DNA of 64,000 nt, from NCBI GenBank assembly GCA_950295325.1, contig OX485803.1, forward strand, positions 53,149,554-53,213,553, read 5' to 3'. The notes below the pieces were generated by a model. The model was given only the letters and a program-made list of their open reading frames with translations. It made no database searches and was not told the DNA's origin. Made by a program: the position numbers and the translations under genes. The DNA comes from Polytrichum commune. Lineage: Eukaryota; Streptophyta; Polytrichopsida; Polytrichales; Polytrichaceae. Positions 1-13,800 of this stretch are shown one piece after another. Within the stretch, counting starts at the first letter, position 1. Each line of letters begins with the position of its first letter.

Positions 1-2729
1 ATGAAAACATGAATTGGATGAAACTAACACATATGTTATCAAGTTTTCCTCTACACCTTAGGGCCTCCTTTTGTACATCTACCTTTACATCATAGTTTGT
101 AACACCCTTTTTGGATGTACACACTTAGGCAAAAAATAACACCTCTCCGTTATTTATGCCATGTACGCTAATGCCTCAAAGAATACCCCTTCTTACACTC
201 ATGTTAGTTCATACATGGTATGGGGAGTCCATCCCCACGGGAGTTACATGCTATGGATGAAAATGACTTTTTTGGAGGAAAGTGACCGTGGATTTCCTAT
301 GTGACAAAAGGCATGCTTAAGTCATGATATATATATCTTGTATACGTAGTGGGGGCACTTATCGCATTAAATTGAAAAGCTTAGTATAAATACATGAGTC
401 CATTTCCTAGGATGCCATTAGTACATATACATTGCTTTTCTCCACAAATTTCTTGTATATAGGGGGTTTAATTTCATACTAAACCACGAATGTTATTTAA
501 GTATCCAATGAAGAGTCCACACCCTGGGACTCCAAGTGCCTCCAATTTATAAAAACCTAGACCTCAAATGCAAATCATAACAAGAATGGAGATGGTAGTC
601 ATTGAGGACTATTACTATATGACAAGCATAGTATTCATGAAAATGTAACATTTGCATGTGACAATTTCTAGTCCGACTCAAGACCGACTCAATTTCTAGT
701 CTTGTGAAGTGCACTTCAACTTTGAATTTTTTTGCATCCTGAAACTAATTTTGTATGGGCACCAAATGGCCTTATCAAGTAAAATGAGCCAATTGGGCCA
801 TTATGAGACAATCCTTTTGTCACAATTAATGAGATCTTCCATATTACAATTGATTATTTGCATGGTTTTCTAAACATGTGTGGGTGTATTGGAATGGTTG
901 AGTTGTATTTTAAGAACCCTCAATGGGTATTCTCTCGTACCAACTAGCAATCATTACATTCCCATCATGTTCCCTACATTAAATTGAGTGGACCAATTGG
1001 CTCATTTTAGTTAATAAGGCCATCAATGGTACAAATCCTTGAGTGAAGGAGAAGTGTTTTTATATCACAGATTTTACGTTTTGATTGTTATTAAGAGTGT
1101 TTGAAGTAACAATGAAGTATAATATTCATAATGTACAAACACTTCTTCCCCCATTATCACTTGCACATGCGACTAGCATTTTGTGAACATCACAAAAGGA
1201 GGCATCTTTGTCCAAGGCCAAGTAGGATAATGATAACTTCAATCTCTCCTCAAGTGATTAAGTCCAAGACTGTAACTAATAACAAATTGTGACTGGAAGA
1301 TTGACCCCACTATCAACCAAAACCCGTGCACCAATTTGCAAACAAAGTTAGTATGGATAAAAAAATTTCAAATAAAAAATAAAATGTAGTTGCGGTTGAT
1401 TGTCCACAAGTTACAATCACAAAAATAGTTACCACATGTGATATGCAAGGCATGGTACATCCATTCTGGATACTTATTCTACCACTTCCATTGACCTTTT
1501 GAACACAAGAATATACTAGATGATACGCAAATGTATGCGGAGTAAGCAACACTACAATTCACATTAATCTACATTTATTCAAATTTCGTACACAATTATA
1601 AAGTACTAAGGAATGAATGCCTTGTGATGAACAAGTGGGGGCACCCATAATTGAACTGATTTCTTTGCCATGGGAATAAAGTCACAACCACAATAACACC
1701 CGCACATTTAAAGTTGAGCATTGAGGATGAGAGAAAGCAACTAGAGAAGTGCCAAGAACTTGTGGATACACTTTCAATACATTGAAATAGCATGGGAGTA
1801 TATAGATATGAGCCCTCAATAATTTATTGAGGGCTACTTCACACATGAGACTGAGAGCCCGTGACCATTACACTTCAAGCACTCTCATTGGTGGGAAAGG
1901 CGGAGCCGGTCCAAGTACGCTTCACACTATGCTTGAGGGAACAACAAAGTACGTGAATGTAAGATGGATGTAAAGTCTACATGGATTCTTACATGGCATC
2001 AAATGGATCACGTTTCATGGTCACTTGGACTAGTTTCAAAAAACCACTTCTTGGAGGTAGGTCTAACACAAAATTGGGAGACCATGGCACTCCAAACGTT
2101 CATAACCGTTGATTTATTATATTTTATTATGCGTGAGGATCCATATGAATAGAAATTCATTGAAATAGGATTTGGTTGAGGGTCCGGTCACACATGACTT
2201 CACACTACACTTGAGGATCCATGACCGCACTACATGGTTTTGGAGGTGTCTTGGGACGGCCTTTGGACACTTTCTTTTGGGCTCTCACAATTTCGTGGTC
2301 ACAGCTCTTGGCTCATGTGTGAAGTGGCCCTAAATGTATAGATATTGAAATATGATGAATAATATAAAATCATATAATCCATTGTTTAAGTTAAATCCAC
2401 ATAACCAACTGATAAACGTTGAAAATTTAAGCAAACAATTAGTTTCATGTTAGCATAATCAAGTCTCCATATCAGACATGATCCTAATATACAATCCAAC
2501 ATGTTATAATCTTGGACTGGACCTTACTCCAATTTTCCGTAACATATCAGTTCAAGACTCGCCACCAGAAGTGACAAAAACCTTCAATGTCACCACCAAA
2601 GTCGGTCCTCTACGTTTTCACCCTCCCTCACGATTACACCTTAAACTTGACTCCACTTTCAAAGTGATCATCATCATCATCATATTACCCCCAAAAATAG
2701 GTGTCCATCAGTATCCGGGAGAGATGTTT
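1..2729. other. AT-rich intergenic DNA without a supported gene
   Basis: Only short ORFs occur, with no recognisable domain and no coding-like base composition. The stretch holds one copy of a dispersed repeat (352-535). A short segment near 666-735 reappears in diverged form near 51,985-52,050. I see no RNA gene. Confidence 0.6.
352..535 (+). repeat. Dispersed repeat R3, copy 1
   Basis: This segment is recognisably related to 7239-7411: both share the order 'AAGCTTAGTrTAAATACATG', a block with 'TATATAGGGG', and the ending 'CCAATGAAGAGTCCAC'. Diverged relatives are seen near 24,370-24,480 and 38,600-38,710. The family is not recognised. Confidence 0.55.
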
Positions 2730-2955
2730 GGGCATAACTGGTCAACATCCTAGAATCCCAAGTCCAAGCGGTTACATGTGGTGATCCCCCGGTTTCTCTT
2801 TATGAATTTGAGGCATATTCCACAGATATATTCCTCGAAGATGATCAGTAATTTTCCTACATGTCTTGAGCTTTGAACCGGTGATTTCTCCAGCGCAACC
2901 GGTTTATCTGTACCTAGTAGTGGTCGATTCTCCCCGTGCAATATTGGTGCCCGTA
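2730..2955 (-). repeat. Dispersed repeat R1, copy 1
   Basis: Read on the minus strand this matches the R1 family seen best at 46,890-47,110: an 'ACATGTAACCG' block, then a 'CTAGGAT' block, then 'ATGCCCAAA'. R1 recurs at least five times in the window. No terminal inverted repeats or coding capacity were identified. Confidence 0.5.
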
Positions 2956-4139
2956 ATAGGTCACAAAGTCCATGAAAAGTGCAATCCGCACCTCCCCAAG
3001 GCCAAATTAAACAACCCTCCGAAGATGCCGAGATTCGCCACCCGTACCTGCAATTACCTGATCCCTGGACTCTCCGAGTCAATCGGCCGCTGCAGTGACC
3101 GACACAACTGTTGCCCGGTCCCTGCAACAGCAGCTCACCGACGGTGCTCTGGTGCAAGTCTTGTGCACCTTCGGGGGATCGGCGACAAGGAATTAGCTAT
3201 GTATGTACTTGTAGGCAGGTGGAGGGGCGATCAGGGGGATGCGGATATCCAAACGGATCTAACCAGCAGTGATGCTGGAAGACTTTCATGGCGCTTTGGT
3301 GCGATCGAGCTTCGTAGAAACAGCGCGAGCTGATGCAGCATGCGTTCAGAAGCTTTTAATGCAGCTCGCGGCGATCCAGCAGATGAAGCTTCAGTGAAGT
3401 TTGAAGCCCTGCCAGTCATTGTTCAAGATTGAAGCCCTCACATGAGTTTCATTTTGAAGGGTTCGCAAATTTCAGCCCTTCAAGACGTCAATCCAAGAAT
3501 ATAGAAATAAATTACAAAACTTATATTAAACTTGTGCAGTACAATGTGAAGAATTAAGAAACAACCATCTAACTCCACTTTTTGTAGTGACAATGCCCTA
3601 CGCTTGTTGGTTCTTGTGGCAGGCAGATTATATTGAGGACTTCAAGTGACATCTTCATTTTCAATTTGCAGTTGCGTTCTGAAGGGTTGTTTTGAGAGAG
3701 GTATATTTTGAAGGGCCAAATCGTGTTTGAAGGGCACTAGAGACTTCAATCTTGAACCTTGTTGCTAGTGTAATATTAGTCACTCCCTGATCATCTTGCA
3801 ACATTGTAGGTTTTCGGGCGGCGGGCTGTGCTCATCCAGTCGGTATGCCTCACAATCATGGATCGAATTAAGGTGAGTTTCCATGTAGGCCGCTCGCCCT
3901 CTAGATTCTAGAAAATAATGGGTCGAAGGTGTTCGCAGGTACTTAAGTACAAGTCGTCATCCAACCACATTCTTGCGGTCTGCTAGAATAAGGAGGACCA
4001 TGAACACGGGCTGCTAGACTTTCATGCGCCCACTAAGCAATCTTCAACCTACAGTGCCGGTCATTGAAGGTTTTGAAGACCAGGTTTAACAAGAGGAGGA
4101 GGTAAGTACATGGGCCCGGATTCGAGAAGATGGGATTTA
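2956..4139. other. Unassigned sequence with mixed composition
   Basis: GC is higher than in the surroundings between about 2,950 and 3,430, and a 155-codon frame (2866-3333) overlaps a 135-codon frame on the other strand. Neither reads like a known domain. Near 3,400-3,740 short 'GAAGGG' and 'TGAAGCCCT' motifs recur. I see no supported gene here. Confidence 0.35.
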
Positions 4140-4517
4140 CTACACCAAATATGATATTTCGTGTCACCAATTCTAGTGGTCTTGCTCACTACTAATTGTG
4201 AACCGTGCTATAGTGTCACCAACACTAAATGTTAACCCAACATTATTTGTCATTCCTCGTAAATGTTTTGGGGGATTCTAGATTTACTGTGTTGCAATTA
4301 CTATCACTCACCAAGTGATTTCTCATCCAAAATTGCAATTATCCACAACAATATTTCATCACATGTTCCTGACAAGAGAAGGTTAGGGCTTTGGCCAATG
4401 GATGAACTCATCCATCATCCATGACAATATTTGTTCACTTATTCATAAGTGTAATCCGAAAAGTTACCATAGTGACACAAAATACCATATGACACTAAAC
4501 ATTATATTTTAGTGTAG
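4140..4517. mobile_element. MITE candidate, Tourist-like
   Basis: The ends are inverted repeats of roughly 27 bp, beginning CTACACCAAATATGATATTT on the left and its imperfect complement ending ATTTTAGTGTAG on the right. The flanks are TTA on the left and TTG on the right, resembling the TTA duplication typical of PIF/Harbinger MITEs, but not exact. There is no coding capacity. A diverged relative may lie at about 38,945-39,245. Confidence 0.5.
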
Positions 4518-5305
4518 TTGCTTAAGGAATTTCCTATCCCACCAAATTTCCTTTACATTTGGGCGGGTTTGTACTTAAGTTAGTTTCCATGTAGGCCGCT
4601 TGCTCACCAAAAGTATGGTTAAGGACAAACCCGTCCAAATGTAGAGGGAATTCGGTGGGATAGGGTTTATATGTGCCAACGAGCTACTTTCATCTTTTCA
4701 AATACGGGCTCACCTACTAACGTCCTCCTAGTTACCAAGGATGAAGTTCTAGACCAACATTGGTTCTCTTGAGTCTTAAACATATCTTAATCCTTCGGTG
4801 ATAGACACTAGTAGGTTAAAGATTCTTTAGTGGGCGCATGGAAGTCTAGCAGCCCATGTCCATGGCCCTCCATATTCTAGCAAACCGCCGGAATGTGGTT
4901 GGATGGCGACTTGTGCTTAAGTACATGCGAATACCTCCAACCCAATATTATCTAGAATCTAGTGAACAAGCGACCTACATGGAAACTCACCCTTTCACAC
5001 TAGAATTTGGTGAGCGGGCGATCTACATGGACCTCACCTAATAGCCCACCCACACTTACTGGTGCGGGCCACCAATGAACGATGAGTAGCAACACTGGCT
5101 GCAACCAGTGGCTCTCACTGGCTAAACATGCTCTAAAAGTGACACCCTGCTAGTAGGAATCGTTCACAAATGTGTTGGTATCAACACCCTCTTAAAATAA
5201 TAGCTATGCATTGATATAATAATCGGTACGCCTCTCCTCACTCGGTGTAGATGTCAATGCTACATGTGTTGATAACTACCCTTAAACCTAATAGTGTATA
5301 AACCT

Positions 5306-5323
5306 CTCTCTCTCTCTCTCTAC
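5306..5323. repeat. CT microsatellite
   Basis: A run of about eight to nine CT dinucleotides. Nothing else of note surrounds it: the stretch 4,518-6,235 has no supported gene. Confidence 0.8.
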
Positions 5324-6243
5324 GTTTGTGGTTGATTCATCCTCAATGGATTTTCCATAGACAAATTTAGGGTTTATGATGGAAAATCATTGTCAAATAT
5401 CCCTACTATATTGGAATTGTTGTGTAATGTGGTTTCACTCTGGGTAATCCTAGTGAGGGTCCACCTTAAAGAGTAAGGTGTCTTAACCTGGGCATATAAC
5501 TTGGACTTCCATGGCTTGGGCAACCTTTTGAGGATGTGGGCCACAACAATAAAAAAAAATACAAGTTTGAATGTGTTGGTACAATTTTGAGGCGAAAACC
5601 AATATTTTTACCATTGGGTAAAAGACAAGCAGTGTGTTTATCATGTTGAGGTAAAACAAACGTAGTATATTTATTGCATTGGGATAAAACGCATGCTGCA
5701 TCTTTATTGCATTTTGTAGCCTATGTGGTGGCTTGCCTTGGATGTAGGATGGATTTAGCTACACATTACTGCCACCTAGCTAGCTACCTAGCCTCCCAAG
5801 TTGTTGCTTGCAGCTGAAGCAACTTGTTTTTGGGCCATGTTCCCAACCCTTCTAGTCATGGTCAAGGAAAGTGGCCCTCTTTTAGCAAAAAAAAAATTCC
5901 AAACACAAATTTGACCATATATCTATTTTATTTATAGTGGAAAGGACATTTAATCCATTGTATAAAGTACACCATAGTAGCACGCACCCAATTACCTCAA
6001 GCTGGATTACAGATGGACAACATGTGAAATCAGAATGCAAGCTCAGCAATTGAGTGAACAAGGACAGATACACATGTATTTTTAATAGCAAGAACTACAC
6101 TAAAGCTCATGACCTTATGTAGAAAGTCTAACCATATGGATGTGACCTTTGACTTAGTGTCAACAATTTTTCTTCGTAAATGTTTTATAAATTAAGCTTG
6201 TAAATCTTACTTCATGATTGATCTTGAAAATACACATATCACT

Positions 6244-6758
6244 CCCGGGTACGCAACTCACATATTATACGCAGGGGGCATCGTACTTAAAACGGCTTAG
6301 AGGACGGCTTTTGTAAAAATTATATCAAATTATATCAAATTAAAATGATCAAAAAGTTGGGTGAAGACCAAATTAAATTAAATGAGATGAAAAAAAAGTT
6401 GGGTAAAGACCAAATTAAATAAAATGGGATGAAAAAAAAGTTGGGTTGCATATTTATTAAGCCTCCCATTAAAATTATAATTCATTCACAATGTTAAAAT
6501 TTTATTAAAAAGTCCAAAAAGTTGGGTAGTTTGACCTATGGTACCTGTATTAAAAAAATCATATAATTAGGTTTTTAATGCAATTATATGCTTCAAAATA
6601 TATTCATTTCCTATATATAATTACATTTTTGGATTCCTTGTTAGAAGGGCTACAAGGGTTTCCTACATTAAAACAAATTGTATCACTCAATATTGGACTA
6701 AAACGCATTATAAGTGATTATAATCAGGACCATATAATACGGGAGTTGCGTACCCGGG
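6244..6758. mobile_element. MITE with perfect ends and 8-bp TSD, copy 1
   Basis: The element starts CCCGGGTACGCAACTC and ends with the exact reverse complement GAGTTGCGTACCCGGG. It is flanked by an exact 8-bp direct repeat ATATCACT (6236-6243 and 6759-6766). An 8-bp duplication is typical of hAT-type transposons (family knowledge), but the ends were not matched to a named family. The interior is AT-rich and non-coding. A second, inverted copy lies at 7798-8383. Confidence 0.85.
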
Positions 6759-7238
6759 ATATCACTAGGGACATAATTTAAGGATAATTCTATTCAAGTA
6801 TACCAAACCAACAATAAATCTAAAACAAATACTCCCCGAGCACTTTGAAAGTTTGCACAATAGGAACATATTGATTATGAGGATGTATAGTGACCCTTTG
6901 AACACCCCTTGGGGGGTGGACTCTTCTCACCACGTACAAACATAGTATACCAAAGGGGGAAGTCTTGTTTTTTTCCTCTACTTTGTATAGTTAGAAAAAA
7001 CTACTAATAATTTTGAAGTAAAGATAGATTTACAAAAGGGGCCCCGAGTTTTATAGAAAAATTTGATAATAGATGTGTTACTTTCATCGCCTTAGCTTCA
7101 ATGACGTGTGTTTTTGAGTCAAATTATTATAAGTAAATCCTTTATAAAATTTAATGACTATTTCATAAAAAATGGAAGTGGATTGTTAATGTAATAATGG
7201 AATATTTAGTTCATGATTTAAATTTTAGATATGCTTTG

Positions 7239-7411
7239 GAGGCATTTATCACATTGAAATGACAAGCTTAGTGTAAATACATGAGTCCATTTTCTAGGCT
7301 ACTGTTATCACGTACTATACATTTTTTTCCTTTATAAATTACTCATATATAGGGGTTTTTAGTTCATAGTCACCCACACACATCATTTAGGTTTCCAATG
7401 AAGAGTCCACC
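7239..7411 (+). repeat. Dispersed repeat R3, copy 2
   Basis: Same order of conserved blocks as 352-535, with scattered mismatches and small indels. It lies between two MITE copies and has no coding capacity. Confidence 0.55.
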
Positions 7412-7797
7412 TAATTCTAACATCAGAGTTTATCCTTAGCACTTATCCTATCAATTTTAGGTGTGCTCATTCTAACCTCTAGAGACCAACACAAACATTT
7501 TTGTTAGGCAAGCACTACTACCCAACAATGCTAGCATACACATTTATGTTATAATAATCTTTTGATTCTGGACATTTGTGTGGACATTCGTAGTTCTACA
7601 ATTATTTCATCCATATGGCGAGATTTGGCAAAAGAGGTGTTGATTTTATTTTTAAATGGGATATTGAATTGGATTGAATTATTTTGAAGTAAATTTGGTG
7701 CGAACTCCAGGGTTTGAATAAGGGATGTTATTGATAGAAATGAGATTTGAACTTACTAGAGTCAAGCTATTGTTGTGAGGATCTAGCTGCACAACCT

Positions 7798-8383
7798 CCC
7801 GGGTATGCAACTCCCGTATTACATGGCCCTAATTATAATCACTTTTATAATCTTTGTCCAATCTCAAGTGATATAATTTGTTTTAATGTAGGAAACTCTT
7901 GTAGCCTTTCTAACAAAAAATCCAAAAATATAAATGTAGATAGGAAATGAATAATCCTTGAAGCTTGCATTAATTGTATTAGAAATTTAATTATATGAAT
8001 TTTTTAATATAGGTACCATAGGCCAAACTACCCAACTTTTTGGGGCTTTTTAATAAAAATTTAAGATTCCTTATTGTAAATAAAACATTTCCATTGACTT
8101 TTAGTTTTAATTGGAGGCAACTACTCGTGTGGGTGTTTTGAAATTAGATGCTCTACAAGGTTAAAAAATAGGTGTTTCAATTCTTTACATATGTTGTGGG
8201 GTTCAAAGTAGACAAACATGCAACCCAACTTTTTCTACAGCTCACTTTATTTAATTTGGTCTTCCCCAAACTTTTTGGTCCTTTTATTTTTGTATAATTT
8301 GATATAATTCTTACAAAAGCCGTCCTCTAAGCTGTTTTAATGTCGATGCCCCTTGTGTATGATATGGGAGTTGCGTATCCAGG
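7798..8383. mobile_element. MITE with 8-bp TSD, copy 2 (inverted)
   Basis: The ends CCCGGGTATGCAAC and GTTGCGTATCCAGG are an imperfect inverted repeat matching the ends of 6244-6758. An exact 8-bp direct repeat CACAACCT flanks it (7790-7797 and 8384-8391). Its right-hand interior (CCGTCCTC..., TTTGATATAATT...) is the reverse complement of the left interior of copy 1, so the two copies face opposite ways. It is non-coding and about 70 bp longer than copy 1. Confidence 0.82.
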
Positions 8384-9230
8384 CACAACCTAGGCTTTAA
8401 GAGAAATGGCCGATTCACGAGTTAATGAAGATTAACTAACCAATATTCTAGCTAACTAATATCACGGTCAAACCAACTGCACCATCTAGTTAGGATGATA
8501 AGCTAAAAATTTAAATTAGTGATAGTCAATTCACGAATATGCTAGCTAATTGGTCGCGTGCCCGCACATCCTAGTTATAACTAACAAAAGATAGACCGCT
8601 ATAATAGACGAGTTTTAAATGTTGACCAACCAAAGTTTTGCTCAACTTACCCAAGTTTTGGACATGACACTAATCATGATATATTTTAATTTTGTGGCCC
8701 ACACCATTTGTGTTTCACTGTAATAAAACAAAAATCAAATATATTTATAATTAGTTGATATCTTTTATCTAAATTTGAATGTAAAATGATATTATTATAT
8801 TATTATATCATTGAAATATTATTTATTATGTTAAAATGCATGCTTATTTAGGATGATGTAAGAAATAATGTGGTCCACCTTGTAGCAAAATGGAGAAGAG
8901 ATAGGGAAAATGAGCGGCGGGAATGCAAGAAATTTTTTTGGGTTTATCATTGGTAAAAGTTAGTTAGTGTTAAGGGTATGGATGAGTTAAGATTTTTCCA
9001 TAAAACAAGCTTATCATCTTCATAACTCCTAGTCTGATAACTTTTATTTGAATCTTAATTTTAACTAGGTGGTGTGGGCATGAGATTGATTAGCTCTCAT
9101 ATATGGTTAGCTACCTCACATGTTAGCTGAATTCCATGCCCACACTAGGACCAACGATTGGCTCACACCAATGGGATAGTTTCCATCTCAATAGGAACTC
9201 TTGTCTTGTATGCACTGGCGAAACTACAAT

Positions 9231-9654
9231 ATTCACGGGGAGGTCACTCCATTGTCAAATTGAACACCACGTGCGAACAAAGTTTGCTACCCCTATATTA
9301 TATGCCATAGATAATTTTAAAATTTATGATAATTTTTCTACATATAGATAACCATTGATAATATTTTTTTATATTAGTTTGAAATTTTTAGCCATCTTCA
9401 TTTTTTGTAGTAGTTTTTTAGTTCAATTTAGCATCATTCTAGTTAGAAACGGTATGTTTCATAGAAAAACAAATCATCAAATTTAGTTACCATTTTTTAC
9501 TATGTAATAGGTACCGTGTATATCTACTCATGAAGAAAATTTGATAAAAGTTTGACCCATTTTGGTGATGCTTTATGTAAAAAGTAGGATTTTTTACATG
9601 TAAAGTGTTCGCACGTGGTTGTTCAACTTTACAATGGAGTGACCTCTTGTGAAT
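9231..9654. mobile_element. Foldback/MITE candidate
   Basis: The outer 45-50 bp on each side are inverted repeats, ATTCAC..GAGGTCACTCCATTGT on the left and ACAATGGAGTGACCTC..GTGAAT on the right, each followed inward by a CACGTGCGAAC block. Flanking target duplications are unclear. The interior is AT-rich and non-coding. The rest of 8,400-10,230 has no supported gene. Confidence 0.6.
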
Positions 9655-10816
9655 ACATTACATCCAATGAGGTTGTTGTGATTAGGAAAAAAATTCTTAT
9701 TAGCAGCAGTAAATTTTAGAATTAGAGACACTTTCCCTATCAAAGGGACTCCTCCTGCAGCTTAGGACCAACGACACGTCCTAAAGTGAACATGGTATAA
9801 TTCTCTTAACCAAGAAATGCAAGCACATTTTAAGTAATTTTGAATGATTACCTTCTCCACCATTTAGGGCTTAAAACAACTCTTTTCCTCTAATACCCCA
9901 TATCTTGATTAATCTATGTGATTTTTATTTTTATTTTTTTAATCATGACTTGTGTTGAGAGTTGAAAGGTCAATTTGAGCCTCACCTCCCAAAAGTGTTA
10001 CCATGTAAGACATCCATGTCATACTTGGGACTTAGGACCCTGTGTAAAGTGGTTAGTCCCAACTTTCATGCTATCAACGGCTGAGATTGCCCGAATTGAC
10101 CCCAAGCGAGCTCGAACTTATTAGGACTTGGAAACTGACCCTTAGGACAAGGCCACTCACTTTGCATTTGCACTTTCACATCCGCAATGCACTTTTATTG
10201 TAACCAAAGTCTTAAGCAGGAAGTGGAGCCGGACCCTAATAAGTTAGTACCAAGGAGAAGAGAGTGTTGTGCATGAGGGAGCTTCTAACCAGCTTCCCAA
10301 CTTCCCAGGAGTCGTGCCAACACAGTAGGAGGAAGACTAGTCCCAGATCCCTCCCCAAAGCATTTTCTTCACTTCCCGACGTGCCACTGCTTTCTGTCGG
10401 GATCCTAGCAAGACTCATGTTGCCCCCATCACACCAATGGTTCCGTCCGGTTCAGCCATGAAATTGCTGTTGAGGAATAAATTGTGCCAGTAGTGGCCGG
10501 TGTGATTAGCCCCTCATCAGGAGCTCTGGAGTCTTCTTCAGCATCTAGTTTGCATTCATCTATCTTTCGCCTACACCAACCACTCATGCAGAGCGCCGCA
10601 AGCGCATGACGGCCGAATGCGCTCAGTTGCTGCAGGGTCGGTCGGATCATCAATTCTCCTGGACAGTTGCAGTAAGGTTTGTGAAGCATTCGAATGAAGA
10701 TGGTGGACACGGGGTGAGGATTTGAGCTGGGAGGCAGTTGTTCTCACGGAGATCAGCGTATCAGGAAGCTAGGGGGGGGGGGGAGGTTGGGTAGAATTAG
10801 GTAACCTGGTATCGGA

Positions 10817-13800
10817 ATGGCAAGAATCGACCCTCCGTCAAGCATCGATGGTGGCTCACCGGTGGAGGCCAACATTGTGGAGGCCAACATTGTGGAGGTC
10901 AACATTGTGGAGGCCTTCGCTTGCTGCAACAAGATCCTGACTACGGCCCAACTGGTGAACCTCATCAAGTTGGCACTCCCCTACGCCCAGTCGAAGGAAG
11001 GGAAGAAGTTCTTCCACGTCGTTGGGATTGTCACCAAAATCCAGAATGGCAGTAAGTTTCACCCGCATCACATGAATATATAGCAAACTTATATAATCTC
11101 CAGCCACACTTCAGGATTCCAACTTTGGGCTACATGTAAAAAAATTCGACCGGTTTGATTATGATGTCTTCTTGATTACAGCAATTAATCCGGGGACCTG
11201 ATCATCGGTCTGAATCAATCTTCGTGTCGAAGTTTGATCGATCGTGCGTGCAGAATGTCGCATGTGGTGCATCAGGTTTCCAAGGTGAACAACCTCTAGT
11301 CGATAGAACAATGTAGGTAAGGGAAGTCGGCAAAACAGATCCGTAACTTCGGGAGAAGGATTGGCTCTGAGGGCCGGGCCTAGGGGTCTACGGCCAGACC
11401 CCGTACGCTGTCGGCAGTCTGCCCGAGGCTATTGCCACCTTTCGGTGGAGGCCTCTATGAGAACGCACGGAGACACGGATTGACATGACTGACTTGATGT
11501 GATGTCCACCAAAAGCTTAATGTTTGGTCGTCTGTTTCGATCTTGGAGGTGGTCAAGAGGGGAAGGGTCTCTGTGTGGGCTGTATAGATGTGTTTACTAA
11601 ACAAACTTCCTTCGATCGTGTGCCTGGTATGTCATATGCTCAATTTGTAGATAGGTAGATGTGATCACCAGCTTCTTCTGTGCAAAAGCAAGCTATATGA
11701 AGAGCCTCTTCGTCCGCAGGCTAAGGGTAAGGCCACCATGAGATTGTTTGGGGGACACAGATTGACGTGACTGACTGATGCGACATTATCCACAGCTGGA
11801 GGGCGGAAGGGTGTTCTTGTCGTGGTGTTTGTGGGTTTGGGTTCGACCTTGGAAATTGTTAAGCGGGAAGTGTCTCTAGGTGGACGTCATGTATGTGTTT
11901 ATGGAGTTTGTGTCCTTGCTATGGATGTGCTCAATTTGTAGATAGGTACATGTGGTCACTGGCTTTTCGTGGAAGCAAGTATGAGAACGGGGCCACGGAC
12001 TGACATGGCGTTCATCCAAAAGGGAAGGTGGTGGGAGTCCCTCCTGCGGTGGTAATCTGTAGGTCAGTTACGACCTTGGTTGTTAAGAGGGAGGGGTAAG
12101 GAGAACTTAGAAGGGTGCGTCCACTTGGGTCATTTATGCGGGTTTGTGGTGCGAGTCTGTTAAGCTAGGTTTGTGCAGGAAAGCTCTGTGTTTATCCCTA
12201 CCAAGTCTCGTGCTAAACTTCCATTACAATAGCATGCGGATTGAAGTTAAAGCCGGAAGACTAATTGATATTCATGTATCGATTACTGTGGTCGGAAAGT
12301 CAGTCGGACCACTAAAATGTGATCATAGACAAAATTGTACTGTCACGGTGATGAAATTATATCTTTCGCCCGCTAACAACTGTTCGATCCTTTTCGCTTC
12401 TGCAGTGCAGTACCTATCTGTGGAGCAGGTGACTCCCTCCAAGGTGGCAAACGAGCTTCGGGAAAAGGAGATAATGTTAAGAGACATATCTCGAGAGCTT
12501 CGGCTTGACGAGATATGCAGCAAGTTAGGGGTAAGGGCCCCAAGTTATTATAGGTCTATTCCCTTCGAACACTCAGATTCCAAGCTCTAAGGTGGTAAAG
12601 CTTGCATTTCCCTACCTTGCACGCAGCCAGTTCGACGGCGCAACAGGATTACCCCAACAGGATGATAAGATGGGGTCAGCATCGTCTTGATGTGGGGAAA
12701 CATTAGATCGTGCTTCTTCTAGTAATATTTGATTGACTCGCGCATGGATCGAGTTTCTTTTCCCAAGCGATGAATGCGTGTATAGATTAGAGTTTCAAGT
12801 AAAGGCATCCTATTGAAGACATGAGATGTGGATGTTTGCAGATCGAGCTGGTCATCGTTGTCAGGGCTGGAACTCGGCCTCAACGTATAGTCGTCGAAGA
12901 AGCACAGAGGAGTGGCGCTACAATGATTGTCCTCGAAAGGTAAAAATTTCCTCTCCTGAGCACCATTTTCTATGTTTATGTTGCCTTTTCCATATAAATA
13001 TATCCCCTGGTCACTAGTATATTCTTCATCACTTTGTGGTCAGTTGTGTCGGTCGATTAATTGACTTTGGCATCAAATTCAATCCATAACAATACTCAGC
13101 TAAACGGCTGGAGTTGTGTTCAGCTACCCTGACTTCAAATTCGGTCTGAAGCACTAAGATTCCGACATTTGAAGGTTTTATTCTCGAAATCTATTGTGGG
13201 GTCCATGAACACATCTCATCAACTGAGTAGCATTATGTCATGACACTTAAAAAACATCATATTGGTTGTAATGAATGCCAAAGGGAGACGATGTCCTGAA
13301 TTGTGCCAATTTCTAGAGTTCTATCTGAGGCATGAACCACCCCTCCATGAGCTCTTGCAAAGGTTGAGCCAAAACCCACCATCCAAGAGGTGGAGATCAT
13401 GTATCTTGCACCACACATGATCTCCTTCTCTATAGGTCCACCCATGTCTTATCTTATGATTTAGTGGGAATTTACTAAAGTTTCGTTTGCACTAGCAAGA
13501 ACACGTACATGGATCCCTATTTCCATTGGGGATTCATAATTAGATGGGGTTTTTGAAGGAGCTCAACTCTTATTTTATACAATATAGAGATGGTTGAGAT
13601 TAAAGACGGTCACTGAATAGGTTAGTCATAAAAACACTTATTAGATGCTTCGTTCTTCAAGAAACCTTCTACTTTGCAGTTTGAGTGCAACCATCACAAG
13701 TTTGCACTTGCGTCATGTGGCCATGAAATACTTCTCTTTTGACATGACGTGGATTTCTACTTCTTCTTCTTCTTCATCTTCTTCCCCCCTCCCCTTGCGA

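Noticed and set aside
2866-3333. Gene at 2.9-3.3 kb
   Set aside because: The frame overlaps an R1 repeat and another frame on the opposite strand, and the translation shows no domain.
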